A DNA stretch of 64,000 bases from Solimonas sp. K1W22B-7. Lineage in GTDB: Bacteria > Pseudomonadota > Gammaproteobacteria > Nevskiales > Nevskiaceae. Of this stretch, positions 41,689 through 52,791 are shown one piece after another; position 1 is the first letter of the stretch; each line of letters begins with the position of its first letter. The position numbers were made by a program, and so were the translations under genes. The notes beneath the pieces were generated by a model. The model searched no databases. It worked only from the letters and a program-made list of their open reading frames with translations, and was not told the origin of the DNA. The stretch lies in assembly GCF_003428335.1 (NCBI RefSeq), contig NZ_CP031704.1, forward strand, positions 4,538,071 through 4,602,070. The letters run 5' to 3'.

Positions 41689-44634
41689 TCAGCCGAATGG
41701 CGCTTTCTGGGCCTTCGGCGCCTGCTTGGAAGTCGCCGAAGCCGGGGCCGCACGGCTGCCGCAATAATTCGCCTCCGGGTCGGCATGGCCGGCCACCACG
41801 CCGTTGACCCAGCGGTTGAGCAGGTCCACCGCTTCCACCTGCATCACCGAACGCGCCAGCGGCGGCATCTTGGAGCCGGCCTGGGTCGAGGCGACGCGGT
41901 TGGGCAGGATCGATTCGGCCGCGCTGCCCGGCTGGATGTCGTAGGTGCCGAAGTCGGCGGCCTTGCCGGCGGCGATCGGCACCTTGCAGACGCCATTGCC
42001 CTGCCCCATCGGCTCGGTGAAGGACTCCAGGTGCAGGCCCGAGTTCTGCGCATTGCCGGCCGGGTTGTGGCAATGCATGCAGTTGACCTCCAGGTAGGCG
42101 CGCGCACGCTGGTGGATGTCCTCCGGCGAGTCGGCGGTGGCGCCGGAGCTGCCCGGCACGTCGAAGCGCGCCATCTTCTCCAGGCTGGCCGGCTCGCCCG
42201 GCAGGTCCAGGTAGCCCTTCATCTTCATGTAGGCCAGCTGGTTCATCGGCCCTGCCACGTCGGGGAAGACGTTGTCGCGATTGAGGTTGCGCACCTTCGG
42301 CCCGATCGGCGGCGAGCCGGCCTCCAGGTCGTCGCCGCTGTGGCAGACCAGGCAGGCGCCGGCGTTGGGGATGGCGTACTTCTCGACGCTGCCGGTGTAA
42401 TGCCGGCGCTCGCCGGCGGCGGTCACCGCGCCCGGATCGGGGTCGTCGTAGTCGTAGCTCACCGCCTTGGTGTCGCCCTCGATCTTCAGCACCGCCACGC
42501 GCCGGCCGTCGCTGCCGGTGGTCCAGAGGTAGGGCAGGCCCACCCAGTACACCGTGCCGTCCGGCTTCTGGCGCTTGATCAGCAGGCGCGTCTCGACCAC
42601 GTCCTCCTGCTCGCCCGACTTGAAGGAGAAGGTCTTGGCGAACACCGTGCCCACCGGGAACTTCAGGGTCTGGGTGTAGCAGCTGTAGATGTTCAGCGTC
42701 TCGCAGTTCCCGTGGTCCTGGTAGATCGCCTTCTGCGGGCGCCCGCCGCTGTCGTCGGGCAGGAACATGAAGCGGTACTTGGAGGCGTAGTCCGAGAACA
42801 GGATCGTGTTGAGCGTGAACGGCATGCCGTTGCCGTTGGGCCCGGCGGTGGGATCCTGCGGATCGGCGAACAGCCCGTACTGCTCCAGCCGCGGGCAGTT
42901 GTACTTGAGGACGGCCTCCATGTTCAGCTTGCCGGACTGCGCCTTGCCGCAGGCCGCGGTCACGGCCGCATCGCTGGGCCGCGGATCATTGGCCGGGTTG
43001 GGCTTGTAGCTGCCGAGGATGGGCACGTAGCGCGGCAGCAGCGAAGGCGCCACCGTCGGACAGTCCTTGGGCTGCGTGCGCACGGCCGACATCAGGATCT
43101 CGCCGAAATCGGCGGTGCGCATCTTGAAGTTGACGAAGTCGTCGACCAGCAGGCCCGACAGCTGCGTGTTCTCGAACTGGTTGTTCTCGATGCACATGCC
43201 GTTGGCCGGCTTCTTCAGCGCGCCGGCCTCGTTGAACTTCCAGGCGTTGTACTTGCACTCCGGGATCGGGTCGTACTGGTACAGGTTGGGCCGCCCGCGC
43301 TCGTCGGTGCGCGCTTCGCCGCGCGCGGTGTCGTGCGGGTTGGGCTGGTTCAGCGGAATGCCGTCGGCATCCACCGGTACCTTGGTACAGTCGTTGGGGG
43401 TGTCTTCGGCGCCATCCCAGACGATGTGGGCGGACTTGCCGAGATTCTTCACCAGGATGATCGCCGGCAGCAGCGTGGCGTTGTCAGCCAGGCAATCCGG
43501 CGAATCGCCGGGGCCGGGCAGACCCGCGGGAATACCCGGGCCGCCCTTGCAGTTGGAGCGGGACAGATCGGGTAACGCCGGAGCGTAGCCGTTGTTGCGG
43601 AACTTGTTGTTGTAAATGTGGATTCCTTCGGGGAAGAAATCGTAGTTGGTGGCCGGCTCGCCCGCGTCGGCCAGGCCGTAGTTCACGATGGCGAGGCCGA
43701 TGGTCTTGTTGTCGTAGATCTCGTTGTCGTAGAACTCGACCTGGTCGGCGGCGGCCACCAGCATGCCGGTGCCCGGCGGGATCACCGCGACGATGGCGCC
43801 GTGCGGCGCGAACTGCGGCAGGTTGTTGCTGTAGCTCTTGTTGCGGTGGACCAGGTTCTTCTCGCCGAACTGCACGCGGCCCGGCAGGTCGAACACCAGG
43901 AAGCCGCCGACGTTGTCGTGGGCGATGTTGTCGACGAACTCGGCGCGATAGGTGTTCTCGAACTCGAAGCCGGCGACGTTGTGGAAGGCCTCGGTGCGCC
44001 GCACCAGGATGTCGCTGGACTGGCCGACGTAGACGCCGGCGTCGGAGGAGCCGATCGACACCGAGTCCTCGATCAGGATGTGCTGCGACACCACCGGATA
44101 GAAGGCATAGGCGCCGTTGTCCGGCCAGCTTTCGCGGCTGGCGTCGTAGTTCGGCGAGGCCGGGTCGGCATTGCTCCAGCCCACCTTCACACCACGGATG
44201 GTGATGTACTTCGAACGGAAGATGCGCAGGCCGTTGCCCGGCGCGTCGTAGATCGTCAGGTCCTGGACCGTGATGCCCTCGACCTGGTTGATGTTGACGC
44301 CGTCCTGGGCACTGCTGTCCTTGAACGACAGGATCGTCTTCTCGCGGCCGGCACCCTTGATCGTGATGCCCTTCTTGCCGGTCATGATCAGGCCGGTGTC
44401 GAAGTCGAACTGGCCCGCGCAGTACTCGATGGTGTCACCCTCGTGCGCGTCGAAGAAGGCGATCAGGCTCTCCTTCTGCGCATCGGGGCCCGGACAGATG
44501 CGGAAGGTCCTGGGCTTGGCCGAACCCGCCGGCGTGCTGCCGCCGCCGCTCACCGGGCTGCTGCGGCTGCAGCCGGCCAGGGCCAGCGTCGCGGCCAGCA
44601 GCACCGCCCCGAACCGGATCGTCGTCTTGTCCAT
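41689..44634 (-). CDS. Lipoprotein fusing a parallel beta-helix to an SO2930-type diheme cytochrome c
   Basis: The protein has 981 residues behind a strong AGGAGGGA. The lipobox LALAGC puts it on the outer membrane or periplasmic face. Residues about 50-480 form a right-handed beta-helix (repeated short strands such as [19 protein letters not shown]). The C-terminal 500 residues match the SO2930 family diheme cytochrome: CLVCH (Cys761-Cys764-His765) and CMHCH (Cys852-Cys855-His856) bind haem. These parts are usually two adjacent genes. It probably passes electrons in the periplasm; the donor is unknown. The DUF6351 lipoprotein gene lies 17 bases upstream. Confidence 0.85.
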   Translation of the reverse strand: MDKTTIRFGAVLLAATLALAGCSRSSPVSGGGSTPAGSAKPRTFRICPGPDAQKESLIAFFDAHEGDTIEYCAGQFDFDTGLIMTGKKGITIKGAGREKTILSFKDSSAQDGVNINQVEGITVQDLTIYDAPGNGLRIFRSKYITIRGVKVGWSNADPASPNYDASRESWPDNGAYAFYPVVSQHILIEDSVSIGSSDAGVYVGQSSDILVRRTEAFHNVAGFEFENTYRAEFVDNIAHDNVGGFLVFDLPGRVQFGEKNLVHRNKSYSNNLPQFAPHGAIVAVIPPGTGMLVAAADQVEFYDNEIYDNKTIGLAIVNYGLADAGEPATNYDFFPEGIHIYNNKFRNNGYAPALPDLSRSNCKGGPGIPAGLPGPGDSPDCLADNATLLPAIILVKNLGKSAHIVWDGAEDTPNDCTKVPVDADGIPLNQPNPHDTARGEARTDERGRPNLYQYDPIPECKYNAWKFNEAGALKKPANGMCIENNQFENTQLSGLLVDDFVNFKMRTADFGEILMSAVRTQPKDCPTVAPSLLPRYVPILGSYKPNPANDPRPSDAAVTAACGKAQSGKLNMEAVLKYNCPRLEQYGLFADPQDPTAGPNGNGMPFTLNTILFSDYASKYRFMFLPDDSGGRPQKAIYQDHGNCETLNIYSCYTQTLKFPVGTVFAKTFSFKSGEQEDVVETRLLIKRQKPDGTVYWVGLPYLWTTGSDGRRVAVLKIEGDTKAVSYDYDDPDPGAVTAAGERRHYTGSVEKYAIPNAGACLVCHSGDDLEAGSPPIGPKVRNLNRDNVFPDVAGPMNQLAYMKMKGYLDLPGEPASLEKMARFDVPGSSGATADSPEDIHQRARAYLEVNCMHCHNPAGNAQNSGLHLESFTEPMGQGNGVCKVPIAAGKAADFGTYDIQPGSAAESILPNRVASTQAGSKMPPLARSVMQVEAVDLLNRWVNGVVAGHADPEANYCGSRAAPASATSKQAPKAQKAPFG

Positions 44635-44651
44635 GGTTCCCTCCTGCCGGC

Positions 44652-47114
44652 TCAGTGCACCGGCGTCGAGCGTGCCACCCAATACTTCAGCGAATGCGGC
44701 GCCACCTGGCGCTCGCCCCCCAGCGACGGATACAGCAGGCTGTGCGCCACGTCTTCCGCGGCCGGCTTGCTGAAATCGCAGACGCCTTCGGGGAAGATCG
44801 CGCGCATGTCCGCGACCTGCGCCTCGCTGAGCTTGCCGGCATAGTCGGCCGCGTCCACCGGCCGCAGCTGGCAGCGGATGATGTCGTCGGTCATCGGCAT
44901 GCCGGCGACCATGCGCGGCGTGCGCGTGACCGGCAGCGCCAGGGAGCAGACACCCAGGCCGCTGCCGTCCTCGTTGTAGAACTCCGGCAGGTCGACGCGC
45001 AGCGGGATGTTGACGTCGAACTCCGGGATCAGGTCGTGCAGCGGCCCCAGCTGCGGCAGCAGCGGCAGCTGCGCCAGGCCCAGCGGCAGCAGGATCGCGT
45101 CCGGCAGTTCCAGGCGCCCGCCGATGGTGCCGAAGGTGCAGCGGTCGGCCGCCGCGCCCGGCTTGGCCGCGGTCACCGCCGCGGTGTGGTCGCCGCCATA
45201 CTCCGGCTGCTGCGACTCCAGCGCTTCGAGCCACTGCTCCATCACCGGGTAGCCGTCGGCCTGCGTCACCACGCCGCGCCACAGTCCCTGCGTGGCGATC
45301 TGGCCGCTGTACTTGGCCAGGCGCGCGCGGATCGTGAACGGCCGCACCGCCTCGTGGATGTTCGCCACCGGGATCAGGTCCAGGTAGGGCGCATGATCGA
45401 GAACCGGCGTCTCGTGCAGGGCACCGCGACCGATCACGCCGCCAAGCAGGTAGGCGGTGCGCGCCATCTGCGCGTTCATGCGCATGCGCTCCGCGACCGG
45501 CTTGCCGTCGATGTTGAAGCCGCCGATGTTGCGGTTGACGTCGAGGAACTCCTCGGCGCTGATCGCGCCGTCGAGCAGGGCCTGCAGGCCGTACTGCACC
45601 CCGGTGTTGTCCAGCGGCCGGTTGGCGTAGCCGGTGGCCGGATCGCGGCCGAAGATGTTGACGTTGGCGTCCTGCACCGTGCAGCGCACGCCCTTGAGGT
45701 TGGGGCCGGCGGGGTTGTCCGGGCCGCGATAGCGGTCGGCCTCGGGCACCGGGCCGCAGCCGGTTTCCGGATTCAACAGGTCGAGGAAGGCATCGACCCA
45801 GGACTGGCAGATGGCATTCAACTGGTTGCCCACCAGCAGGTTGTGGCCGTTGACCGCTGCCTGCTTGGGTACGCTCCAGCCCTGCGAACTGGTTGCGTAG
45901 TAGTGCTGCAGCAGGCCGCAGTCGGCCACCGTCATCGCGGTGCTGAGGATGTCGGCGAAGCTGGCCGTGGGCATGGCGCCGTCGAGGATGCCAGGCGAGC
46001 TGTTGGCCAGGTTGTACTGCTGCAGTGCCGCGCCCGAGCCGTTGGTGCCGATCATGAAGCGCACCGGGCCGTAGCGCTCGATGATGTGCTCCTTCATCAG
46101 CATCGAGGTCTCGGCGCTGATCAGCGGATTGCAGTGGTTGCCGAAGGCACTGAGCGTGTTGTGCACGACCAGGTCGCCCTTGGCCAGGCGGTCGGCGATG
46201 CCCACCAGGTTGATCAGCAGGTTGTCGGCGGAGAACTCGGTCAGCGCCAGCGCGCCCAGTACCAGGTTCGGATCGCTATGCCCCTGCTGGTAGCCGACGC
46301 CGCAGGACTCGCCGAAGACGTAGTAGACGTGGCCGTCCCAGAGCGCGGCATCGAAGGGCGCGTCGGGGCCGCGTGCGGCCGGATCGTCCAGCACCGACAG
46401 GCGCGCGATGCCACGGTTGATCGTGGAGGTCTCCAGGCGCACGACGAAGGGCACGGCGCGGCCGTCCTTGGTCTCGGTCATGATCACGTCGCCCGGGTAC
46501 GGCGCATAGGGATCGGCCAGTTCCGTGAAGCCCTGGTTGACGACCGAGCGGTAGTACCACTTGTACTGCGTCACGATCGAGCAGTTGGCGTCGATCGAAG
46601 CCCCCAGGCCATTGTCCTCGGTGCGGCAGATGAAGGGCTTCTGGTGGGGGCCGGAGATCACCGGCCCGGTGATCGGATGGTTGATCACGCTCAGCTCGGC
46701 ACGGCGGGTCCCGGTCGCGCCCTCGACGGTCGCCGCCAGGCGATTGCTGCCCTTCTTCAGCCCGGTCACCAGGCCGCGCACTTCCCCGCCCTCGGTGCGC
46801 GCAAAGGCAGCGCTGACGTCGACGCCGTTGCGCATCACCTTGTACGTATCGCCCGCGGCCAGGCCGCGCAGCCCCAGCAGCACGTCGCCGTCGGTCACCG
46901 CCTCGGGCAGCGTCGACAGCGTGATGATCTCGAACTGCCCGGCGGCCAGCGGCGGGGTCTTGCGGGTGTGGTAGTCGGCCTCGACCAGGTTGGTGCCGCC
47001 GTTGCCGCCGCCCCCGCCGGACTCGCCGTCCACCGGCTCCGAACGACCGCTGCAGCCGGCCAGCACCAACAGCAAAGCCGCGCACAGCGTCGTGCGCCTC
47101 ACCAAGGCCTTCAT
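44652..47114 (-). CDS. DUF6351 family lipoprotein (possible hydrolase)
   Basis: The 820-residue protein has a signal peptide and the lipobox VLAGC, then a Gly-rich linker. The body resembles DUF6351 proteins. A segment IGTNGSGAALQQY looks like a serine-hydrolase nucleophile elbow, and the length and folds recall oligomer hydrolases such as those acting on 3-hydroxybutyrate (inference, not shown). It is first in a two-gene operon with the beta-helix/cytochrome lipoprotein, which suggests that the two work on the same substrate at the envelope. Confidence 0.7.
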   Translation of the reverse strand: MKALVRRTTLCAALLLVLAGCSGRSEPVDGESGGGGGNGGTNLVEADYHTRKTPPLAAGQFEIITLSTLPEAVTDGDVLLGLRGLAAGDTYKVMRNGVDVSAAFARTEGGEVRGLVTGLKKGSNRLAATVEGATGTRRAELSVINHPITGPVISGPHQKPFICRTEDNGLGASIDANCSIVTQYKWYYRSVVNQGFTELADPYAPYPGDVIMTETKDGRAVPFVVRLETSTINRGIARLSVLDDPAARGPDAPFDAALWDGHVYYVFGESCGVGYQQGHSDPNLVLGALALTEFSADNLLINLVGIADRLAKGDLVVHNTLSAFGNHCNPLISAETSMLMKEHIIERYGPVRFMIGTNGSGAALQQYNLANSSPGILDGAMPTASFADILSTAMTVADCGLLQHYYATSSQGWSVPKQAAVNGHNLLVGNQLNAICQSWVDAFLDLLNPETGCGPVPEADRYRGPDNPAGPNLKGVRCTVQDANVNIFGRDPATGYANRPLDNTGVQYGLQALLDGAISAEEFLDVNRNIGGFNIDGKPVAERMRMNAQMARTAYLLGGVIGRGALHETPVLDHAPYLDLIPVANIHEAVRPFTIRARLAKYSGQIATQGLWRGVVTQADGYPVMEQWLEALESQQPEYGGDHTAAVTAAKPGAAADRCTFGTIGGRLELPDAILLPLGLAQLPLLPQLGPLHDLIPEFDVNIPLRVDLPEFYNEDGSGLGVCSLALPVTRTPRMVAGMPMTDDIIRCQLRPVDAADYAGKLSEAQVADMRAIFPEGVCDFSKPAAEDVAHSLLYPSLGGERQVAPHSLKYWVARSTPVH

Positions 47115-47205
47115 GGGTTCTCCTCCCCGCGTCTGAATATGAAGCTTTCGTTATGCCGCCAACATAAACCCTGGGCGACAGGACGGGAAGGAGTGGAAAT
47201 TACCT

Positions 47206-47260
47206 AGGGCCTGTTATCGCTACCGCGATCGCTGCGATCGCGGTAGCGTTAACAGACCCT
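47206..47260. repeat. Solo hairpin of the AGGGCCTGTTAACGCTAC family
   Basis: AGGGCCTGTTATCGCTAC... pairs with ...GTAGCGTTAACAGACCCT around GATCGCTGCGATC. The arms match those of the 24646-24911 element but nothing lies between them. The last two bases belong to the stop of the next gene. Confidence 0.8.
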
Positions 47261-47582
47261 ACGGCGGCGCGGGCTTCACCGCCGGCGGATGCATGGCACG
47301 GAACACCAGGTAGACCATCCAGGGAAAGGCATAGCTCCACCAGCCGATGGCCTCGGCCAGCGGGAATTCCGCCAGCTGCGGATCGCCCAGGTAGCGCTGC
47401 TGGCGCACCCAGGCGTAGAGCAGCACGAACAGCCAGCACAACTGCGTCGCCAGCGCCCACAGCAGCCGCGACCACCAGCGGGCCCGGTGGTCGGCCAGCA
47501 GCAGCAGCGGCGGCAGGAACATCAGCAGGGCATGGAGCAGGCCGCGGGCAGTGGCCGGAAACAGCTGTGACAGCAGTTCCAT
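47259..47582 (-). CDS. Small polytopic membrane protein
   Basis: The 107-residue protein starts one base after the redoxin stop (TGAcATG), so it is translated with it. It has three membrane segments (about residues 13-27, 36-55 and 75-93) and a Pro-rich tail. It resembles short membrane proteins of unknown role found in proteobacteria. Its stop overlaps a dispersed palindrome. Confidence 0.65.
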   Translation of the reverse strand: MELLSQLFPATARGLLHALLMFLPPLLLLADHRARWWSRLLWALATQLCWLFVLLYAWVRQQRYLGDPQLAEFPLAEAIGWWSYAFPWMVYLVFRAMHPPAVKPAPP

Positions 47583-47583
47583 G

Positions 47584-48147
47584 TCAGGAGCCCTTCCGGA
47601 ACTTGATGCTGCAGCCCAGGCTCGGCTGCTGGCGCTCGTCGACGGCGCGCCCGGACAGCAGCGCGTCCAGCGCCGCCCGCAGGTCGGCACCGGTGACCGG
47701 CAGGCCGTTGCCCGGCGTGGAGCCGTCGAGCCGACCGCGGTAGGCCAGCCTCAGGCCGGCGTCGAACAGGAAGAAGTCCGGGGTGCAGGCGGCGCTGTAG
47801 GCCCGCGCCACGTCCTGGGACGGGTCATGCAGATAAGGAAAGGGATAGCCCAGTTCACGGCCGGTCCGGGTCATCTGCTCCGGGCCGTCCTCCGGGTAGG
47901 CGGTGGCGTCGTTGGAGGAAATGGCGACCAGGGCCACCCCGCGGCGCTGGTAGTCCTGCGCCAGCCGGACCAGTTCGGCGTTGACGTGCTTCACGTAAGG
48001 GCAATGATTGCAGATGAACATGACCAGCGTGGCGCATTCCGCCTGGAGGTCGGCCAGGCCCAGCATCCGTCCGCTGAGGGTGTCGGGCAGGCTGAAAGCC
48101 GGCGCGGGCGTGCCCAGGGCGAGCATGCTGGAAGGGGTCGGGGGCAT
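47584..48147 (-). CDS. Redoxin/AhpC-TSA-type thioredoxin-fold protein
   Basis: The 187-residue protein starts at MPPTPSSM; a TTG 14 codons upstream is less likely. [12 protein letters not shown] and [16 protein letters not shown] place it in a thioredoxin-like group with a CxxC (CNHC) active site, seen in many proteobacteria. Without a signal peptide it probably acts in the cytoplasm on peroxides or disulfides. It is the first gene of a pair with the small membrane protein. Confidence 0.82.
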   Translation of the reverse strand: MPPTPSSMLALGTPAPAFSLPDTLSGRMLGLADLQAECATLVMFICNHCPYVKHVNAELVRLAQDYQRRGVALVAISSNDATAYPEDGPEQMTRTGRELGYPFPYLHDPSQDVARAYSAACTPDFFLFDAGLRLAYRGRLDGSTPGNGLPVTGADLRAALDALLSGRAVDERQQPSLGCSIKFRKGS

Positions 48148-48244
48148 TCTTGGGGCGGTTTCGGGCAGGTGGAACGGCTTTTTGTGCAAGATTAGCCGCC
48201 CGTCGCCCGGGATTCACCCCCTATGGCGGCCTCCGCCCGCAGGC

Positions 48245-48273
48245 TTTACAATATCCGCTCATCCGCATAAACG
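48245..48273 (+). promoter_or_regulatory. Possible sigma70 promoter of metK
   Basis: TTTACA and TAAACG are spaced by 17 bases, 39 bases before the metK ATG. The -10 is weak. A small hairpin CTCATCCG / CGGATTGAG overlaps it. No SAM or SAH riboswitch is visible in this leader. Confidence 0.3.
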
Positions 48274-48311
48274 GATTGAGCTTCCCGTTTTCCATTTCGA
48301 GGGCTGCATCG

Positions 48312-49529
48312 ATGTCCGAATACCTGTTTACCTCCGAGTCCGTTTCCGAAGGCCATCCGGACAAGATGGCGGACCAGATCTCCGATGCCATCCTCGACGC
48401 CATCCTGGCGCAGGACCCGCGTGCCCGCGTGGCCTGCGAGACCCTGGTGAAGACGGGCGTCGCCGTGCTGGCCGGCGAAGTCACCACCACCGCCAACATC
48501 GACGTCGACGCCATCACGCGCGGCGTGATCAACGGCATCGGCTACAGCAACACCGAGGTCGGCTTCGACGGCCACACCTGCGGCGTGCTCAACATCATCG
48601 GCAAGCAGTCGCCCGACATCGCCATGGGCGTGGACGGCACCTCCAGGAAGGTGAAGGCCGCCGAAGACATCGGCGCCGGCGACCAGGGCCTGATGTTCGG
48701 CTACGCCTGCAACGAGACCAGTGCGCTGATGCCGGCGCCGATCTTCTACGCCCACCGCCTGGTGGAGCAGCAGGCCAAGATCCGCAAGGCCAAGAAGGGC
48801 GGCCTGTCCTGGCTGCGCCCGGACGCCAAGAGCCAGATCACCCTGCGCTACAAGGACGACCAGGTCGCCGGTATCGACGCCGTGGTGCTGTCCACCCAGC
48901 ATGATCCGAGCATCAAGCTCAAGGACCTGCGCGAAGCGGTGCTGGAAGAGATCATCAAGCCGGTGCTGCCGGCCAAGTGGCTGACCAAGGCCACCAAGTT
49001 CCACATCAACCCGACCGGCAACTTCGTGATCGGCGGCCCGGTGGGCGACTGCGGCCTGACCGGCCGCAAGATCATCGTCGACTCCTACGGCGGCTGGGCA
49101 CGCCACGGCGGCGGCGCCTTCTCCGGCAAGGACCCGTCCAAGGTCGACCGCTCGGCCGCGTACGCCGCGCGCTACGTCGCCAAGAACATCGTCGCCTCGG
49201 GCCTGGCCGACCGCTGCGAGGTGCAGGTGAGCTACGCCATCGGCGTGGCCGAGCCGACCTCGATCATGCTCACCACCTTCGGCACCGGCAAGGTCTCCGA
49301 CCAGTCCCTGGAGAAGCTGGTGCGCCGTCACTTCGACCTGCGCCCGGGCGGCATCATCAAGATGCTCGACCTGATCCACCCGATGTACCAGATGACGGCC
49401 TCCTACGGTCACTTCGGCCGCAAGCCGATCGAGATCAAGGGCGCCGATGGCAAGACCTACTCCGCCTTCTCCTGGGAGAAGACGGACAAGGCCGAGGCCC
49501 TGGCGGCCGATGCCAAGAAGCTGAAGTAA
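48312..49529 (+). CDS. metK: S-adenosylmethionine synthetase
   Basis: The 405-residue enzyme joins ATP and methionine to make [39 protein letters not shown] and [24 protein letters not shown] are family signatures including the P-loop-like GGGAFSGKD. It heads a plus-strand cluster with ahcY and metF, the activated-methyl cycle. Confidence 0.98.
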   Translation: MSEYLFTSESVSEGHPDKMADQISDAILDAILAQDPRARVACETLVKTGVAVLAGEVTTTANIDVDAITRGVINGIGYSNTEVGFDGHTCGVLNIIGKQSPDIAMGVDGTSRKVKAAEDIGAGDQGLMFGYACNETSALMPAPIFYAHRLVEQQAKIRKAKKGGLSWLRPDAKSQITLRYKDDQVAGIDAVVLSTQHDPSIKLKDLREAVLEEIIKPVLPAKWLTKATKFHINPTGNFVIGGPVGDCGLTGRKIIVDSYGGWARHGGGAFSGKDPSKVDRSAAYAARYVAKNIVASGLADRCEVQVSYAIGVAEPTSIMLTTFGTGKVSDQSLEKLVRRHFDLRPGGIIKMLDLIHPMYQMTASYGHFGRKPIEIKGADGKTYSAFSWEKTDKAEALAADAKKLK

Positions 49530-49536
49530 GCCGTAC

Positions 49537-49565
49537 GGGAAGGCGGCGCCCGCCGCCTTCCCTTT
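49537..49565 (+). terminator. Hairpin between metK and ahcY
   Basis: GGGAAGGCGGC-gccc-GCCGCCTTCCC followed by TTT, 8 bases after the metK stop. The T-run is short, so it may be a partial terminator or attenuator. Confidence 0.6.
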
Positions 49566-49586
49566 CACCGAATTCCGGAGTACCCG

Positions 49587-51026
<1,440 letters not shown>

Positions 51027-51037
51027 TGCCGCTTTCG

Positions 51038-51091
51038 TGGGAGCGGCTTTAGCCGCGATGACCTTTCATCGCGGCTAAAGCCGCTCCCACA
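51038..51091. repeat. REP-like hairpin in the ahcY-metF gap
   Basis: Perfect 25-bp arms GTGGGAGCGGCTTTAGCC... around a cctt loop, 12 bases before the metF ATG. Same family as 22798-22867 and 63603-63661. Confidence 0.85.
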
Positions 51092-51103
51092 GGGATCCTC
51101 ACC

Positions 51104-51967
51104 ATGGCACAGGAAATCCATTTCTCCTTCGAGCTGTTCCCGCCGCGCACGCCCGAGGGCTGGCAGAAGCTGCCGAACCTCGTGCAGAAGCTCGCGTCGG
51201 TGCGCCCGGCGTTCTTCTCGGTCACCCACGGCGCCGGCGGTTCCGACCAGCACGGCACCTACGAGGCGATCATGCAGGTGGTGGAGCACAGCGGCATCGA
51301 AGCCGCTCCGCACCTGACCTGCGTCGGCTCGACGCGGGCCAACGTGGCGGCGCTGCTGGCGCGCTATCGCGAGGCCGGCGTGCGCCGTATCGTGGCGCTG
51401 CGTGGCGACCTGCCGCCGGGACATGACAGCGCTGGCGCGCCGGGCGAGTTCCACTACGCCAACGAGCTGGTCAGCTTCATCCGCGAGCAGCACGGCGAGC
51501 ACTTCCGCATCGAGGTGGCGGCCTACCCGGAGATGCACCCCCAGGGCGCTTCCCCGGCGGCGGACTTCGAGAACTTCCGGCGCAAGGCCGAGGCCGGCGC
51601 GCACGCGGCGATCACTCAGTATTTCTTCAATGCCGACGCCTACTTCGACTTCGTCAACCGCTGCGAGCAGGCCGGCCTGAACATCCCGGTGATCGCCGGC
51701 ATCATGCCGATCACCAATTTCGCGCAGCTGGCACGCTTCTCCGCCGTCTGCGGCGCCGAGATCCCGCGCTGGATCCGCCTGCGCCTGGAACAGCTGCAGG
51801 ACGACAAGCCGGCGCTGCTGGACTTCGGCCTGGACGTGATCACGCAGCTGTCGCGCACCCTGCTCGACAACGGCGCCCCCGGCCTGCACTTCTACACGCT
51901 GAACCAGTCGGAGCCAACGCTGCGGCTGTGGAAGAACCTGGCTCTTCCCGTACCCTTGGCTGCCTGA
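51104..51967 (+). CDS. metF: Methylenetetrahydrofolate reductase
   Basis: The 287-residue FAD enzyme supplies 5-methyl-THF for methionine synthesis. FSFELFPPRTPEG, SVTHGAGGS, LRGDLPPG, TQYFFNADAYFDFVNRC and GIMPITNF are the family motifs. It closes the SAM cycle set with metK and ahcY; the ribosome site lies just after the REP-like hairpin. Confidence 0.97.
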   Translation: MAQEIHFSFELFPPRTPEGWQKLPNLVQKLASVRPAFFSVTHGAGGSDQHGTYEAIMQVVEHSGIEAAPHLTCVGSTRANVAALLARYREAGVRRIVALRGDLPPGHDSAGAPGEFHYANELVSFIREQHGEHFRIEVAAYPEMHPQGASPAADFENFRRKAEAGAHAAITQYFFNADAYFDFVNRCEQAGLNIPVIAGIMPITNFAQLARFSAVCGAEIPRWIRLRLEQLQDDKPALLDFGLDVITQLSRTLLDNGAPGLHFYTLNQSEPTLRLWKNLALPVPLAA

Positions 51968-51982
51968 ATCCTGTTCGGGATC

Positions 51983-52090
51983 GCCGTCCATGGCGCGACG
52001 GCCGCTACTTGAATTATCCCCAGCCCGGCCATCCATGGCCGGGCGTTCGGCAACGCAGGCAATGCCGTTTAGGCATTGCCAAAGCGCGTT
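51983..52090. repeat. Three hairpins downstream of metF
   Basis: GCCGTC-N8-GACGGC (51983-52002), GCCCGGCCAT-cc-ATGGCCGGGC (52023-52044) and GGCAATGCC-gttta-GGCATTGCC (52058-52080) with outer AACGC/GCGTT. The second matches 9362-9384. No T-run follows. The rest of the gap to 52140 shows nothing. Confidence 0.65.
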
Positions 52091-52140
52091 GCCTCACCCG
52101 TTAGCCGCGTAAGTCCTCGTCCGCGAGGGCCCGGGGCTCT

Positions 52141-52791
52141 CTATCGGTCGGCGGCAGCCCGTCGCAGCTTCTCGATCATGTCGTGCCCCAGCACGCTCTG
52201 CAGCCGCGTCCACAGCTGCGGCTGGCGCTGGCGGATCTGCTGCAGCTGTGCCATCGGCCATGCCCGCAGCCGTACCCGCCCCAGGGCATCGACGTCGGCG
52301 CTGGTCGGCTCTCCGGTCAGCAGGCTCATCTCGCCGGCGAAGCTGCCTTCCGGCAGCTCGGCCACGTCGTGGCCCTGGCGCCGCACCCGTGCATGGCCCT
52401 CGACCAGGTAGACCAGTTCCGGCGGGTGGGTGCCGTTATCGATCAGCCTGCCCTGCGCCTCGCGCGCCTGCCCCTGGCTCCAGAAACGCAGGAACTCCTT
52501 GGCGCCGAGCGCGGCGAAATGCTGCCGGTGGATCGGCTCCAGTTCCGGCGGCAGCCGCACCGCGCGGCGCTCCTGCAGGATGCGCAGCACCCAGATCGCG
52601 TTGATCGCCACGAACAGGCTGTTCCAGACCGTCATGCCGAGCAGACCATGGGTCCAGGCATACAGCGCCAGGTTGGACTGGGCGCAGACCAGCACCCCGC
52701 GCAGCCACAGGATGTCGCGCGCCAGCAGCGCCACCAGCATCAGCGTGTAACCGATGTGGACGAACAGGTCCGGCGTCCAGTGCGGATTCAT
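52141..52791 (-). CDS. Popeye-like membrane protein with cyclic-nucleotide-binding domain
   Basis: The 216-residue protein has three N-terminal membrane segments (about residues 11-30, 33-50 and 53-71) followed by a cNMP-binding beta-roll (about 95-190; ELPEGSFAGEMSLLTG). This is the layout of Popeye-domain proteins, known as cAMP effectors in animals and present in bacteria. The usual phosphate-binding Arg after Pro162 is replaced by Thr-Ser, as in divergent cyclic nucleotide pockets, so binding is uncertain. Its ATG overlaps the stop of the beta-propeller gene. Confidence 0.75.
   Translation of the reverse strand: MNPHWTPDLFVHIGYTLMLVALLARDILWLRGVLVCAQSNLALYAWTHGLLGMTVWNSLFVAINAIWVLRILQERRAVRLPPELEPIHRQHFAALGAKEFLRFWSQGQAREAQGRLIDNGTHPPELVYLVEGHARVRRQGHDVAELPEGSFAGEMSLLTGEPTSADVDALGRVRLRAWPMAQLQQIRQRQPQLWTRLQSVLGHDMIEKLRRAAADR

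Noticed and set aside
44655-47207. 850-codon plus-strand frame opposite the DUF6351 gene
   Set aside because: The composition is His/Arg/Gln-rich with no fold; the minus-strand lipoprotein has a signal peptide, lipobox and ribosome site.
48190-48311. SAM or SAH riboswitch upstream of metK
   Set aside because: Only a small imperfect hairpin is visible; none of the conserved cores of known SAM or SAH riboswitches can be drawn.
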